64,000 nucleotides of DNA, from NCBI RefSeq assembly GCF_030052815.1, contig NC_079493.1, forward strand, positions 118,321,132 to 118,385,131, given 5' to 3'. The position numbers and the translations under genes are program-made. This stretch comes from Hevea brasiliensis. Its lineage: Eukaryota; Streptophyta; Magnoliopsida; Malpighiales; Euphorbiaceae. The notes below the pieces were generated by a model. The model made no database searches. It saw only the letters and a list, made by a program, of their open reading frames with translations, and was not told where the DNA came from. Shown piece after piece: positions 1-12,822 of the stretch; positions within the stretch are counted from its first letter, which is position 1; each line of letters opens with the position of its first letter.

Positions 1-3000
1 ATATTTATATTTTTCTAATTATAATTATAACGTAAATCAAACTCAAAGTGTTTTTAATTTTTTTCCTTTTTTTAAATTAATTAATGATAAAGAGTATATC
101 TAGATATAATTTTATAATTAATTAATAATATATTAAATGCATAAATGAGTGAACAAATTTTTGAACCGATAAAAATACTCTTAAATTTTATATTATTTAT
201 AATTATGTTATTTTTAATTATTTATATTAATCTTAGAGTTTTTATAAATTTAAAATTTCTAACCTTACTTATAATTCTATTTAAGAAAAATTTCTCTTAC
301 AAGTTAAATTAAAATCTTATAAATAAATTCATATTTCCTTAAAAAATTCATGAATTTGTTTTAAAAAAATAATTTCAAATTAAATGAATTTTAATTATAC
401 TAATAATTAATACTCTAAATTATAATTAATAAAATTTTATTTTTCTCAATTCTATTTCAATTTGGAAACGCAAAATTAGCTAATCAAAATTAAATTTCAG
501 ATAAAAAAAGTAAATACTATACTCAGTTAAAAAAATAAAATTTGTGAACTCATAAAAAGGCTTCACGATGAAAGAAATTTTTTAGATTTTTATTAACATT
601 ATGTATAATCTCATGGCTTAAATATATTTTCTAAAACATTATATAAATATGACAGAAGTTTTCTTTTTTATATATAATTAGGAGCGGACACAAAATTAAA
701 AATGGAAGAGAACAAAAATTAAATGTCATATAATTATTTTAATTAATAAAAATTTATAAATCATACTTTTATAAAACAATAATTATGATTTTTTATAAAT
801 TATATATTTTATTAACTTTAAATAATTAGGAATAACTTAATAAAAAAGATTAATAAATCATAATTAACATTCATTTTATTATTTTTTAACTGTGGATTAA
901 GACATTAATTTTTGGAGAATTTAATTTATCATTTGGAGATTAAAGTGTTAAAGTGTCAAAAAAAAAAAAAACTAAATTTGATATTTAAAAATTTAATTGT
1001 GTGCAGACATATTTTTAAATTAATTTTATTTTTAAATAATAAATTATAATTATTATAATAAATAGTAATAATTTGACTTTATGGGCATAAATAAATGGAT
1101 ATAAATTTTTATACCATAAAAATTATATTTTTTTTCTAAGTATTTCATATATTTTCATAATTGGTAAAATTAATTTTAAATATTAATTAATTAGATATTA
1201 AAGACAAATTAAAAAAAATTGGTCACTAAAATTAAAATTTTTAATAATTTAAATAAATATAAAATTTGTAAAACCTTATATTTATTATTTATTTTTTTAA
1301 ATAAAAAAGGAAAGCAATATTTTATTTTTAAATAAAAATGGATGCGTGGGTCTACCACTATGTACAACATTGATAATAAAAAAAATAAAATTAAGCAAAT
1401 AAAAATTAATAAAATTTATTAAATATAAATAATTAAATATTTTAATTATATATATATGAGTAATTAATAAAAAAACTTAATGCATAAATTTTTAATAATT
1501 ATTATATATAATTTTTATTGCAAAACTTTAAATATAATTTTTTTTTGTTATTCACTCTAATTTATAATTTTCTCTCACTTATATATATATTAGACATAAT
1601 TTAAAAGTATATAATTAAATATTTAGTGTGTTATCACTAAATTGATAAAATCTTTATTTTATTAAATTAATATCTTAAAAATTTATGTCATCATATTATT
1701 CATATATTATTTAATAGAGTAACAAAATGACAATAATACTAATTGAAATAAAAAAAAAAATTATCATTTTAACATCATGTTAATTGACATAAAGATAATA
1801 TGATAATATAAAATTTTATGATACTAAATTAATGAAAATGAAAATTATCTTTCTTAAATAATCAAGCAATAAACCACATGTTGTATTTCTTAAATTCTCT
1901 ATATATAATTTCTATTCATATAATTACATTTATATATAGAGAGAGCTTTGCTTGTTCTATAGGTCGTTGTTTTAAATTTAATAAAGTTTTTTTAAATTAT
2001 TTGTTTCAAAAGAAAGTGTTATGTATTATTTTTAAGCTATTCTTTTTTCATAAATTCTGTGCGTTTTTATGTTGAATATAATTTATTACAAATAGTTTTT
2101 GGTGTAACATTTCTCATTCTAGGTTGGTTTGTAACTAATTATTTAAATTTTATTATTATTTACAATTAGATCATAAATTTGAATAAATTAAAAATAAATT
2201 TTTAAATAAAAAATTATAATTTAAAAACATATTAAAAAATAAAAAATTAGCAATATTTGAACATTTAAAAAAGTAAAAATAAATTATTTTTTTAATAAAA
2301 AATAATAATATATTAATATTGGAGTGGGTTATAGGAATTCATAGTGAAGATAATATCTTCCCATCCTCACTTTGCATAATATCGAAGTCAGAATGAAATC
2401 GAGAAAAATTTATCAGATACGGAGTGAGGTCTAAAATTTTTGCCGCCACTAATGACAAGAATATATATATATATTTTTAACTGGCATGATTAGCAAAATA
2501 TATACCAACAAAATTAAATGAAATAACTAAAATTATTGACAGAATTAAAATATAGAAAGATAATCATTTGGTTTTTAGAATACAGTGACTTAATCATTCA
2601 TTATAACAAAATATATAGATGAAATGGTAATTTATCTTTTCTTTTTAATTGAGATAAGTGGTAAATTGGTATTTTTTGCATATGTAAAATCTATTTCTTT
2701 GGCTCGACATTGATGAAAGGTAAATTATTTATAAAATAAAAAAAATTAAGTAAATCATCCATGTTAAATTTAATATATTTATAAAAAAGACTCAGTTATA
2801 ATCTGGTTTATTTTAACATATATAATTGATTTTGCTTAAAATCTTATTCACATTTTGTAGATTAAAGAAATCCTTTTTTTTTTTTTATTTAGGGAGAGAG
2901 AACTTTAACTGTGGTGATGGATTGTTTTCTTACCTGAGTTACTAATTAGGAATAATGTTCTAATATTTTATGAATTATGAAATATCACCCCAAATCTTAA

Positions 3001-3935
3001 AAGTACATATTAAAAAATTTTAAATATATATATATATATATGGGTCCATATAAATATGGGAGAAGAAGAGTATTTTTTTTTATAAAGCAAATTATTAAGT
3101 GCAATCGATGCATATGTATTTTTACTCACAAAATAATGAATTCCATTTTCTTGTTTTTGTAACTGTTTTTATGTACTCAAAATCATATCATATCAAAACT
3201 CAAGTGAAAGTAAATAGAAGGGCTGAAGAGCTCCAAAGTAAATATAATTCTAATCCAATACAAATATTATCTTCTAAGGTTGAGTATCCCGAATCTCACT
3301 CTAATTTGACTCCCTCCAAAGAAAAATTATAATTCTACTCTAAATAAGAATTTACCCAATGTTTATATAAGTAGCTCAAACCTCTACAATCAGGTATGCT
3401 ATTTTCTCTAATCAATTTTATATTCTACTCAGTTTCAATTTGATATTTTCTTTTGTTTTATAAGTTCATACCTGCAAGAAAAATCTACGTATCATACATA
3501 ATTCTTAAAATATTTTAAAAAATATTTTTTAAAAAAGTTATTTAATTATATTAAATTTTTATTATTAAAACATATAAATTTAATTTTAAATCAATTTTAG
3601 TATTATCTAACCATGATATTAATAATATTATTAATATCATTCTCAAAGGTTAGAGCTTACATTTAAGGCTGTAAGTTATTGAGTTCGAATATCGTACATG
3701 AAAAAAATATTTCTTCCCTTTTCTTAATCAGTACACATATATGTGATCTTCCTGTTTTAATTAAATTTAACGTTTGAGCTATAGTTGGCTAAAACCCAGA
3801 TCTCTCCTGGATATGCATGAATATGATTCCCATAATATATATATATATAGCCATTTTTGAAATAACTTTACATGATTATGAAAAGAAAAAGAAAAAGTTG
3901 TAATATCAGTACTCGTTGTAATGACATTTTATTTC
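1..3935. other. AT-rich intergenic spacer, no gene seen
   Basis: Both strands are dominated by A/T runs, short TA tracts and dense stops. The longest open frames (around 1878-2075 and 3099-3332) have no recognisable domain and low-complexity composition. A slightly less AT-rich island at about 2330-2460 and a tRNA-promoter-like patch near 3640-3720 are probably old repeat debris, but I cannot name a family. Confidence 0.75.
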
Positions 3936-5750
3936 CATTTTGCAACCTAATTAAGCACAACAATGAATAATTGCAAATTGAAACACGTGCATCAGGGAAA
4001 AAGAAACATCATTTTCACGTTTTATAATCTCTCTTTCCATATGATATTATATATCTTAGTGATGTATTATCGTCTATTAATTTTATATATAAAAAATTAT
4101 GTATAAACTAGAAAATAGAAGTAATCTTCTTCATTTATCATAAGAATGTGATAAATCTTAGAATAAGGCAGAACTTTTTATTCTTTATAAAGATAGATGA
4201 AAACAAATCAGGCTTCCTTTAGCTAATTTCATCCGCTTATTAATAATTAAACATGGGCAATATCTTCAGTGGTTCTATATACAGCATTCTGACGTCTCCT
4301 TTTTTATTCCATACTATTTTTTTCATCAATATCCACTGAAGAAGGTCCACCCTGCAACTGTATATAATGGGGCACAAAAGGCACACAAAACTATGGCTGA
4401 ACAGAAATTAATTATTCTTCTCTTTCTTTTTTAATGAATCAAATCTTATTATAAAGTATGTACGTACGTGCATGTCTCACTTATAGCCAAAATTTATAAA
4501 GCAAAAGGAAAAGGAGACGGATCCGAAAGAGATGAAATATTCCATACCATTTGCAAGACAACAGAAGGAGGAAAAAAGAAGAAAGGTTCCGCGTTGAGTT
4601 GCAACTTGTGCAAAATGTGTTATTTTAAAGGAATGGCAGCCAGCAAGTCAGAAAGCAAGGATCGTTCTCCCGTTTCTATATAGGGGAGAGTATTTAATCC
4701 TCAGTTTCAAATCAATTTGAATTTAGAGAAAAATTAACTTGAATCAAATTGAATCGAATTAATTCTCAAATTTCCAGTAACAAATTCACAGCAACAATCA
4801 CAATTAATAAATTCAATCAACAAACATTTCAAAGATTCAATCAACTCATTAAAAGCATTTACAGCAGCAAAATCAATAAATTAATTTCATTATTCATAAA
4901 AACAAATTACATTTCACAGGAGAGCGATCATTTAATAAAAGCGAATTAAAAAAATGAAAGATTTAATTTAGTATTATAATGCATGGTCCCATGGAGAGCG
5001 ATCGAGTTTAAGAAAAAGAAAAGAAAACAATATTAGAGGGATCAATTCTTCTTTTTAGTAGCCACAACATACCCATGGTATTGACTATTGAGAGCAACCG
5101 CAGCACACGTTGTTTTAATTGTGTTGTAATCTTGGCATCTCCAGAATTTATTGTTCTATAAAGTTAATTAATTATGCCTTGCTTAAGCTAATCATAATAA
5201 TACTTATTATTATTTTATTTGGCAAAATGAATAGATAAATTTATAAATTTAGGGTCTATGTCTCTACCTGAATTCCATGTAATAAAAGGACTGAAGAATA
5301 CATTTTAGGGCTGCCTGCAACTAATTTACAATTTTTTTATAATATAGATTTATATGGTGTATGAATCAAATCTTTAATTTGTCTTGTATATATTTTTCTC
5401 ATCAAATCTTTAATTTAATTTAATATTAGAGAGAGAGATTCAATATTCAATATGCTAATAGATTTTTAACAAAAATTTGAGAAAAATTCGACCACATATA
5501 TAATTAACAATCCTCTGATTTTACTCTGCTGCAAGCCTTAAAGAACAATACATAAATACACTGGAAATGGCCTATCTGAATTTGGGTTAAAAAAAAAACT
5601 ATAACACTACAGATCAATAAGACCAAAATGATCTTTGTCAATTATTCAAAACTTTATTATATGACAATATAATAAATTATCCAAGTAGTTCAAAAAAAAA
5701 AAATAAATTCAAAGAAAAATACATATCATCCATCAATCTTAGCAGTATCC

Positions 5751-6511
5751 CTAGAACAGGAAGCCCATGATAAGAGCCAACGTGGAAACCGAAATACCAG
5801 CCAAGAACTTAGAAGATGAAGATCCTGATGGAGGAGGAGGGGTGTTGGGGCCCATTGCCCCGGGAGTTGAAGGGCTTGTGGGGGCACCTGCTGGGGCATC
5901 TGGTGGGCAAATGGCGGGGGTGTTTGTGGGTGAAGGACTAGTTGGTGGTGGGGAAAGTCCTGGGGTAGTGGAGGGCGGTGGTGAGGCTCCTGGCGTGCCT
6001 CCTGATGATGAGACAGTGATGGCTAGTTTCTGGCCTAGCTGACAATGCTGAGAAAATGTACAGATGTAGTAGTGGTCGCCAGCAGAGTCCAGGGTGAAGT
6101 TGACAGGGCCGGTGGTGATTACGTCTCCGATAGGATTTGAAGAAGAGCATGCATCGAAGGATGTCTTCTGGACTCGGAGTACATCGTGCTTGTTGGTTTC
6201 GAAGTTGAATGCTGAAAGTCCATAAATTAACAAGCTTATTATATTTTGCTTATTTGCAACTAAATATATTGTATTATAAGTCAAGTTCGTTACAAAAATA
6301 ATGTTGATAGCGGCAGAAGAGGCGAAGACTTACTTAGGATATCTCCAATTACGAAATTCTTGCCATTAGCCCATTCTGTGTAAGCTTGAGCACCACCTTG
6401 AAGAATAGTCCAACCTGAGTTATCCCCCACCACATGCACCGTCTGTGCCGCCGCACATTGCAACAAAACCACCACTACAAACCCAAAAGCCACACCAATA
6501 AAACTTGCCAT
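5751..6511 (-). CDS. Phytocyanin (stellacyanin-type blue copper protein), GPI-anchored, copy 1
   Basis: Exons are 6334-6511 and 5751-6211. The 122-bp intron has a GTAAGT donor and TTTCAG acceptor in phase 1, giving 212 residues. Residues 1-22 form a signal peptide ending CAAA. Residues 23 to about 126 form the plastocyanin-like fold, with copper ligands His68, Cys110, His115 and axial Gln120, and a Cys81-Cys116 disulfide. Gln rather than Met at the axial position is the stellacyanin signature (family knowledge). A Pro/Ser/Thr-rich arabinogalactan-like stretch follows, and then a Ser-rich site and hydrophobic tail typical of GPI addition. The mature protein should sit on the outer plasma membrane or in the wall. 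Its role there (electron transfer, lignin or redox chemistry, or an early-nodulin-like signalling role) is not settled for the family. The start is the only ATG that precedes the signal peptide. Confidence 0.93.
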
Positions 6512-6615
6512 TTTCTTTATACTTTTTCCTCTCTTTAAATATCCTTCTCTTAGTTAATTTCTGGTATGTGAAGCAGCTACTTGAATGAGAATGCCAAGGT
6601 CACATGGCTTTTAGC

Positions 6616-6625
6616 CTATATATAC
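6616..6625 (-). promoter_or_regulatory. TATA box of phytocyanin copy 1
   Basis: On the minus strand this reads GTATATATAG, about 105 bp upstream of the ATG, which leaves room for a short 5' UTR. The same element lies at the same distance in the other two copies. Confidence 0.6.
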
Positions 6626-7161
6626 ACAGAGGACAGGGTTGGAGACGTGGAATTGGTAAGAATTAGACGCAGCGAGTCCACCGCCGGAGACCTTTTATGC
6701 AAAAGCCTTAAATGCTTAATTAATAGGCCTTGGCGTGGAAATTTCCATTCCAAGACTAGTCTACTCCACCTCCATTCTTGTCTGTACATTGTTCTCTAAT
6801 GACTTGACTTGGCCAATTAGCTTCAAGCTTGCAACTTGCAAGAGACTTTTCTTCTTTTTTTTTTATTAATTTATTGATTAACATTCTCTAACAATTAATA
6901 AGTGTTTAAAAATTTTGAAATATATAAAATTAAGATTACATATAATATCAAAATGATGTTATACTATGATAAGGTTAATAAAATTTAAGTAACTATTAAA
7001 AATATATATATAATATTAATAAAGTTTTAAATTTTAATTTAATAATATTAATTTTCTTTAGTTTTTATAAGTCCAAACATATTTGAGAGTCAAGTTGTTG
7101 TCTGAAAGTCAATAAATTAAAATATAAAATGTTCAAACTAAACTGCCAGAATAGTTGGAGT

Positions 7162-7165
<4 letters not shown>

Positions 7166-7241
<76 letters not shown>
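7166..7241. repeat. (TA)n microsatellite in the copy 1 upstream region
   Basis: About 38 TA units lie some 650 bp upstream of the phytocyanin ATG. The matching place in unit 2 (about 10525-10537) has only a few TA units, and unit 3 has none. The expansion is therefore private to copy 1. Confidence 0.95.
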
Positions 7242-7245
<4 letters not shown>

Positions 7246-9197
7246 CTAAGAAAAATGGGGCAAGGAAATGCGGAAATGGGCTTTTATTTTCTTCTTCTAT
7301 GTTCGACTTATAAAAATACGACTTTTTGGGCACAAATTATTTGCGTGCTATATACCTTTTAATTTCATTTAACATTTTCTCACGTATGAATGAATTATAG
7401 ACATTCCAGCAATGCTAAGATTTCAATGTCTCAACCTTCTAATTAGAGCGATTGTGTAATTAAAAAAAAAAAAAGAAGAATTCAAATTTTTTATAATTTC
7501 TTAACTTCATTGTAAGCGTTTTATTAAAACTTAATAAATTCTCTAATGACAAAAAAAGAAGTAAATTGCTTAGTGCGATAGTAAATTAATTGCTCTTGAA
7601 ATATAAATTATTATGCATTAAAAAATATATTAATCACTTTTTCAAAAGTAATATAGGAAAATGTAAATTATTAAGCTTAAAAGTAAATGATTGTGCTAGA
7701 AAAAGAAAATCAATACTTAAAAGAAATGTTTTTGCTTGAAAAAGTGAATCAATAAGTTAAATCTTTGTGTCTGTAAGTTAAATTGCCGACACTTTTTTGT
7801 ATAAGTAACGCTAAATAAGCAATCCGTAAACTTGTGGAATATTATTATTTTTTTATAAGCATTACTAACATGGCAAAACATAGGTTTATTAGTGACGATG
7901 TATAGATAACACTTATTAACGTCGTCGTGTAGATAACACTTATTATTTAAGCGTCACAAAATTAACCATGCTTAAGCGCGCTTTCCTCTTGTTTAGTTTG
8001 AAAAGAGTCCATTTTGCAACATAATTAAGCACAACAATATATATAATTGCAAATAAAACACGTGCATGAGGGAAAAAGAAACTTCATTTTCATGTTTTTG
8101 TAATCTCTCTTCATTTTCATTTTATTCCTTTAATCAATTATGTTATGAATCAATTAAGTTATATATGATATTAATTTTATTTATTTAGTTTGATGAAAGA
8201 TAAATTATTTATTTAATGCAAGTTTAGAAAAAAAAAACAACTTAGTGTTTTTTTGGAAAAAAAAATTGCATTATAATAATGTGTGGTCTCCATCGAAAGC
8301 AAGTTTTGAAAAAGAAAAGGAAAAAAAAAGAATATATGAATAACTAAGGGAATTTTTTTATTTAAATTTAATTTATTAAAAAGTATATTTTTCTTATTTA
8401 TTAAATACATAAATTTTATATATTTATATTTTTATTGACTGAGTGAAAGTTTTAAATTTGAGTTTTAGAGAAATTCTTACTTAAATTCGATTCATTATTA
8501 ATTTGATATATAAATATGTGATACTGTTTAATAGGTGAGTCCTATCATAAATATATATATATTGTTTTGAGTTGATGATAGATAAGATATAGATAAGAAA
8601 AATTTTTAGTTGCATATATATATATATATTAAAGGATTGAAAGGTACATTAGAACTGATTAACTTTTTATTTTAATTTTGTTCTTATAATATAGATGAAT
8701 ATGTGAGATGAATCAAACTTTGATTTTCTTGTATTTTTCTCATCAAATCTTTAATGTAATTGAGTTAATAAGATTATTAATTAATGGTAAAGGTCTCAAA
8801 GACCATGGAATTGAGACGAGACATTTTTTTTTTTAGAAAAAAAAAGCATGTAAAGTTTAATTGTTGTCTTAAATAGTACAACTTCATACAAAATATAACT
8901 ATAAATGCATAGATCAAGTAGTACAAATCTAATAATCTCTGACCTTGTCGCAAGCTCTAGGATCCATAAGGTGTTAAACAACTATCAAATTATAACAAGA
9001 TAAAAGAGAGAGTGAGAGAAATAGGAGAGAAAAATTCAATAATATTCAATATGCTAATAGATTTTTTTTTTAACAAAAATTAAACCACACATAATTAACT
9101 ATTAACCATCTGATTTTATTATGCTGTAAAAAGAATACATAAATACACCAGAAATGGGAGAGAAACATATCATCATCTATCAAGTATAGCAGTATCC

Positions 9198-9957
9198 CTA
9201 GAACAAAAAGCCCATGATAACAGCCAACGTGGAAACCGAAATACCAGCCAAGAGCTTAGAAGATGAAGATCCTGGTGGAGGAGGAGAGGTGTTGGGGCCC
9301 ATTGCCCCTGGAGTTGAAGGGCTTGTGTGGGCACCTGCTGGTGCATCTGGTGGGCAAATGGCGGGGGTGTTTGTGGGTGAAGGACTGGTTGGTGGTGGGG
9401 AAAGTCTTGGGGTAGTGGAGGGCGGTGGTGAGGCACCTGGCGTGCCTCCTGATGAAGAGACAGTGATGGCTAGTTTCTGGCCTAGCTGACAATGCTGTGA
9501 AAATGTACAGATGTAGTAGTGGTCGCCAGCAGAGTCCAGGGTAAAGTTGACAGGGCCGGTGGTAATTACGTCTCCGATAGGATTTGAAGAAGAGCATGCA
9601 TCGAAGGATGTCTTCTGGACTCGGAGTACATCGTGCTTGTTGGTTTCGAAGTTGAATGCTGAAAATCCACGAATTAACAAGCTTATTATATTTTGCTTAT
9701 TTGCAATTAAATATATTATATTATAAGTCAAGTTTGTTACAAAAAAATGTTGATAGCGGAAGAATTGGCGAAGACTTACTTAGGATATCTCCGACTACGA
9801 AATTCTTCCCATTAGCCCATTCTGTGTAAGCTTGAGCACCACCTTGTAGAATAGTCCAACCTGAGTTATCCCCCACCACATGCACCGTCTGTGCCGCCGC
9901 ACATTGCAACAAAACCACCACTACAAACCCAAAAGCCACACCAATAAAACTTGCCAT
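9198..9957 (-). CDS. Phytocyanin (stellacyanin-type blue copper protein), GPI-anchored, copy 2
   Basis: Exons are 9780-9957 and 9198-9658. The 121-bp intron uses the same splice sites and phase as copy 1, and the product is again 212 residues. All four copper ligands (His68, Cys110, His115, Gln120), the disulfide pair, the Pro-rich stretch and the hydrophobic GPI tail are kept. Differences from copy 1 are a handful of substitutions, mostly in the Pro-rich spacer and tail. The frame is intact, so there is no sign of pseudogenisation. The promoter differs: about 36 bp present in copies 1 and 3 (unit 1 about 6685-6720) is missing upstream of this copy. Confidence 0.93.
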
Positions 9958-10061
9958 TTTCTTTATACTTTTTCCTCTCTTTAAATATCCTTCTCTTAGT
10001 TAATTTCTGGTATATGAAGCAGCTACTTGAATGAGAATGCCAAGGTCACATGGCTTTTAGC

Positions 10062-10071
10062 CTATATATAC
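10062..10071 (-). promoter_or_regulatory. TATA box of phytocyanin copy 2
   Basis: The minus strand reads TATATATAGG at the position homologous to the copy 1 TATA box, about 105-115 bp upstream of the ATG. Confidence 0.6.
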
Positions 10072-10871
10072 ACAGAGGACAGGGGTGGAGATGTGGAATT
10101 GGTAAGAATTAGACCCAGCGAGTCCACCGCTAATAGGCCTTAGCGTGGAAATTTCCATTCCAAGACTAGTCTACTCCACCTCCATTCTTGTCTGTACACT
10201 GTTCTCTAATGACTTGACTTGGCCTTAGCTTCAATTTTGCAACTTGAAAGAGACCTTTTTTTTTTAATTTATTGATCAACATTCTAAAACAATTAATAAG
10301 TGTTTAAAAATTTTGAAATATATAAAATTACGATTACATATAATATCAAAATAATGTTATACTATGATAAGGTTAATAAATTTTAAGTAACTATTAAAAA
10401 TATATCTACAATATTAATAAAGTTTTAAATTTTAATTTATAAGTCCAAACATTTGCTGTCTGAAAGTCAATAAATTAGAATATAAAATATTCAAACTAAA
10501 CTTCCAGAATAGTTAGAGTTTGAACATATATATATTATTCTACCAAAAATGGGACAAGGAAATGCTGAAATGGGCTTTTATTTTCTTCCTATATGTTAGA
10601 CTTTAGAAAAGTTTACGACTTTTTGCGCACAAATTACTGCGTGCTAAATATCTTTTAATTTTATTTAGCGTGTTAAAAAAATTATTTAACATTATCCCAA
10701 TTATAAATATTTCAGAAATGCTAAGATCTCAATGTGAATTAAATATAGATATGTCTCGAACTTCTAACTAGAGCGATTGTCTAATAAATAAAAAGAATTT
10801 AATATATATTTTTTTAATTTCTTAATTCCATTGTAAGCGTTTCATCAAAACTTAATAGATTCTCTAATGAC

Positions 10872-11305
10872 TGAAAGAATATAGCAATTAATTGAAGCTA
10901 CAGTCAGGTCAAAGAAAAGGTGCTGCAAGTTATCACAGCAACAGAAAAATATGCAGCACCACCAAAAGTGAAACGGTGCAAATTGAAGCTGAAAGAAAAG
11001 TTTTATAAAGTCAAGTAAAACGCACCGTAGAAAAAATTGAACCATCGCAGAAGAAGATTGAAACGTGAAACATCCTCAGCAAGCAAAACAGAGTGATTTA
11101 GCGCAGGAAGATTTGTTGATTTGTCATCAATTTGTTACAGCTATTATAGAAGCTTCTTAAATCAGTTTTTGATTAACTGTAAATAGTTCTATATGTATTA
11201 AGAAGTTACAGACGATTGATTGCATCTTGATTTTGAATGAAATGAAGTTCTTACTTCTTTCCCATTTCAGTTTTTGGTTCTTTGATTAATTTCTCAATTT
11301 GTTCA
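10872..11305 (+). repeat. 5' LTR of the Copia element
   Basis: It begins TGAAAG at the break in unit 2 homology and ends TTCA directly before a tRNA-Met primer-binding site. The length is about 434 bp. No second copy was found, so the left edge rests on the TG start and the homology break. The right edge rests on the adjoining primer-binding site. Confidence 0.7.
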
Positions 11306-11317
11306 TGGTATCAGAGC
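11306..11317 (+). other. Copia primer-binding site (initiator tRNA-Met)
   Basis: TGGTATCAGAGC is complementary to the 3' end of plant initiator tRNA-Met and lies immediately after the LTR. Confidence 0.88.
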
Positions 11318-11404
11318 ATCGATCACTTCCTCATGATCATATTTGTGATTCGCTGCTTACAAATTTGTTTTCTCTCTTGTTCTGAGTATTGATTGATTTT
11401 AATC

Positions 11405-12822
11405 ATGGCTGATGCTTGTGAGAGAGTTGTAGATGCTAGCCAGAAAGATCATTTGGCTTTGCAAAATTCTGATTCACCAGGAATGGTTCTAGTAAGTTCC
11501 CCTTTGGCCGGTGACAACTACTTGATCTGGAGTAGGTGAATGATGATAGCTTTTCGGGCCAAGGACAAACTGAGTTTTATCACAAGAAAACATGATAAGC
11601 CAGAAGAGAGTTCTCCTAATTACGAGAAGTGGATCAAAGCAGACAGCATGGTAATCTCCTAGATTCTTAATTCTATTTCAAAAGAAATTGTAGAAGCCTT
11701 CATTTACACCACATCTGCTAGAGAATTATGGGAAGATCTCTCATAAAGGTTTTGGGGTAGTAATGGTCCTCAAATCTATCAGATCAAATGGGAAATAGGA
11801 TCTTTTTAGCAAGGAAATCAATCAATTATGGTTTATTACACCAAATTAAAAAACAATGGGATGAACTTGCATTCTTGAAACCCTTTCCTATTTGTACATG
11901 TGGCGCATCTAAAGAAATAAGTAAAAGTGTTGATAGTGATAAGTTGATGCAATTCTTGATGGGCTTGAATAGTTCATATGATCATGGAAGGAATCAGATT
12001 CTACTCATGGAATCTTTTCCTACAGTAAGTAAAGCATACTCAACGATTCTCAGTGTAGAGAAGCAAAGAGAAGTGAACGTAATCTCAATAGAAGTAATAG
12101 AAAGTTCAATGGCTATGGTAGCTAAGACTCAAGGGTTTAAGAAGGAGAATGTGGGTATAGGAACCAAATCACAGTACAAAAAGAAAGAAGGTAACAAGAA
12201 GGATGATAGATATTGTGAGTACTGCAAGGCTCCTGGCCATTTGAAGGAATCTTGTTTAAAATTGGTTGGTTACCCTAACTGGTACAAACAGAAGAAAGGG
12301 GAACAAATAGCTAATGCGGCTACGCAATCTGTAAATGAGTTGGTTGATTTAGAATCTTCTGGATCTGCTATAAATAAAGAAAACTTGACTGCTACCATTA
12401 CATCTATTATTCAACAAGAACTATTCAAAGCCATAAAAGGTAAACAAATTCAGGAGGCAAGTTGTGTTGAATATACTGGCTTTGCAGGTAATATTTCTAA
12501 TAAAGCATCAGCTTCTAGCAGCTCTCATAGACAGGAAGAATGGATTATAAATAGTGGGGCTTCAACTCATATGTGTCTTAACAAAACCATCATGCATAAC
12601 CTCAGAACTATCACTACTATAAATCCTGTATTCTTACCTAATGGTACTGCAAAATTTGTTAAACACATTGGTAAAATAACCTTGCATCAGAACTTAACCT
12701 TGCAAAATGTCCTGCATATTCCTGGTTTTAAACATAACCTCTTATCTGTAAGTCAACTAGCCAAAGATTCTCACATGTCAATAAGGTTTTATCCTGATCA
12801 TTGTGATATACAGGACCTTTAG
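11405..12822 (+). pseudogene. Copia gag and protease, broken
   Basis: The gag start (MADACERVV) is at 11405 but stops appear at about 11537 and again further on. A longer open stretch runs 11788-12822. It contains a CCHC-type zinc knuckle near 12213-12270 (CEYCKAPGHLKESC), followed by the conserved LVGYPNWY tail. The Copia protease motif near 12540 reads WIINSGAS, where the catalytic Asp of the usual D-S-G triad is Asn. This enzyme could not process a polyprotein. Confidence 0.85.

Larger units (their letters stand above)
3936..7650 (-). repeat. Segmental duplication, unit 1 (phytocyanin copy 1)
   Basis: The 3' flank (from about 3936), the gene and about 1.1 kb of 5' flank recur in units 2 and 3. 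Shared landmarks include the phrase ccattttgcaacctaattaa near 3936 (again near 8010) and a block at 4325-4590 that recurs at 18780-19045. The 5'-flank phrase around 7255-7290 recurs near 10550, and the far end around 7545-7600 recurs near 23055-23100. Copies of the gene itself are almost identical, while flanks differ by many indels. The edges are approximate because homology fades into AT-rich sequence. Confidence 0.8.
8009..10871 (-). repeat. Segmental duplication, unit 2 (phytocyanin copy 2)
   Basis: It starts with the same 3'-flank phrase as unit 1 and keeps the gene and 5' flank. It lacks most of the unit 1 block at about 4100-4950. It ends abruptly at 10871, exactly where a Copia LTR begins; units 1 and 3 continue past this point with a shared sequence. 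The stretch 7650-8008 between units 1 and 2 is AT-rich and shows no gene. Confidence 0.78.

Noticed and set aside
3640..3720. Possible tRNA-derived SINE, with B-box-like gagttcgaatatcg
   Set aside because: The A box is unconvincing, and there is no tail, target duplication or second copy in the window.
4468..4683. Frame conserved in position between duplication units 1 and 3
   Set aside because: Unit 3 carries indels that break the frame, so similarity is due to the duplication, not to a gene.
5767..6042. Plus-strand Gly/Val-rich frames over the phytocyanin genes, also at 9214-9489 and 21075-21350
   Set aside because: They are antisense shadows of the Pro/Ser-rich spacer codons of the phytocyanins.
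7129..7362. Open frames of repeated Tyr-Ile across the TA tract, also near 25521-25829, 37543-37764 and 55752-55973
   Set aside because: They are translations of (TA)n microsatellites with no start context or domain.
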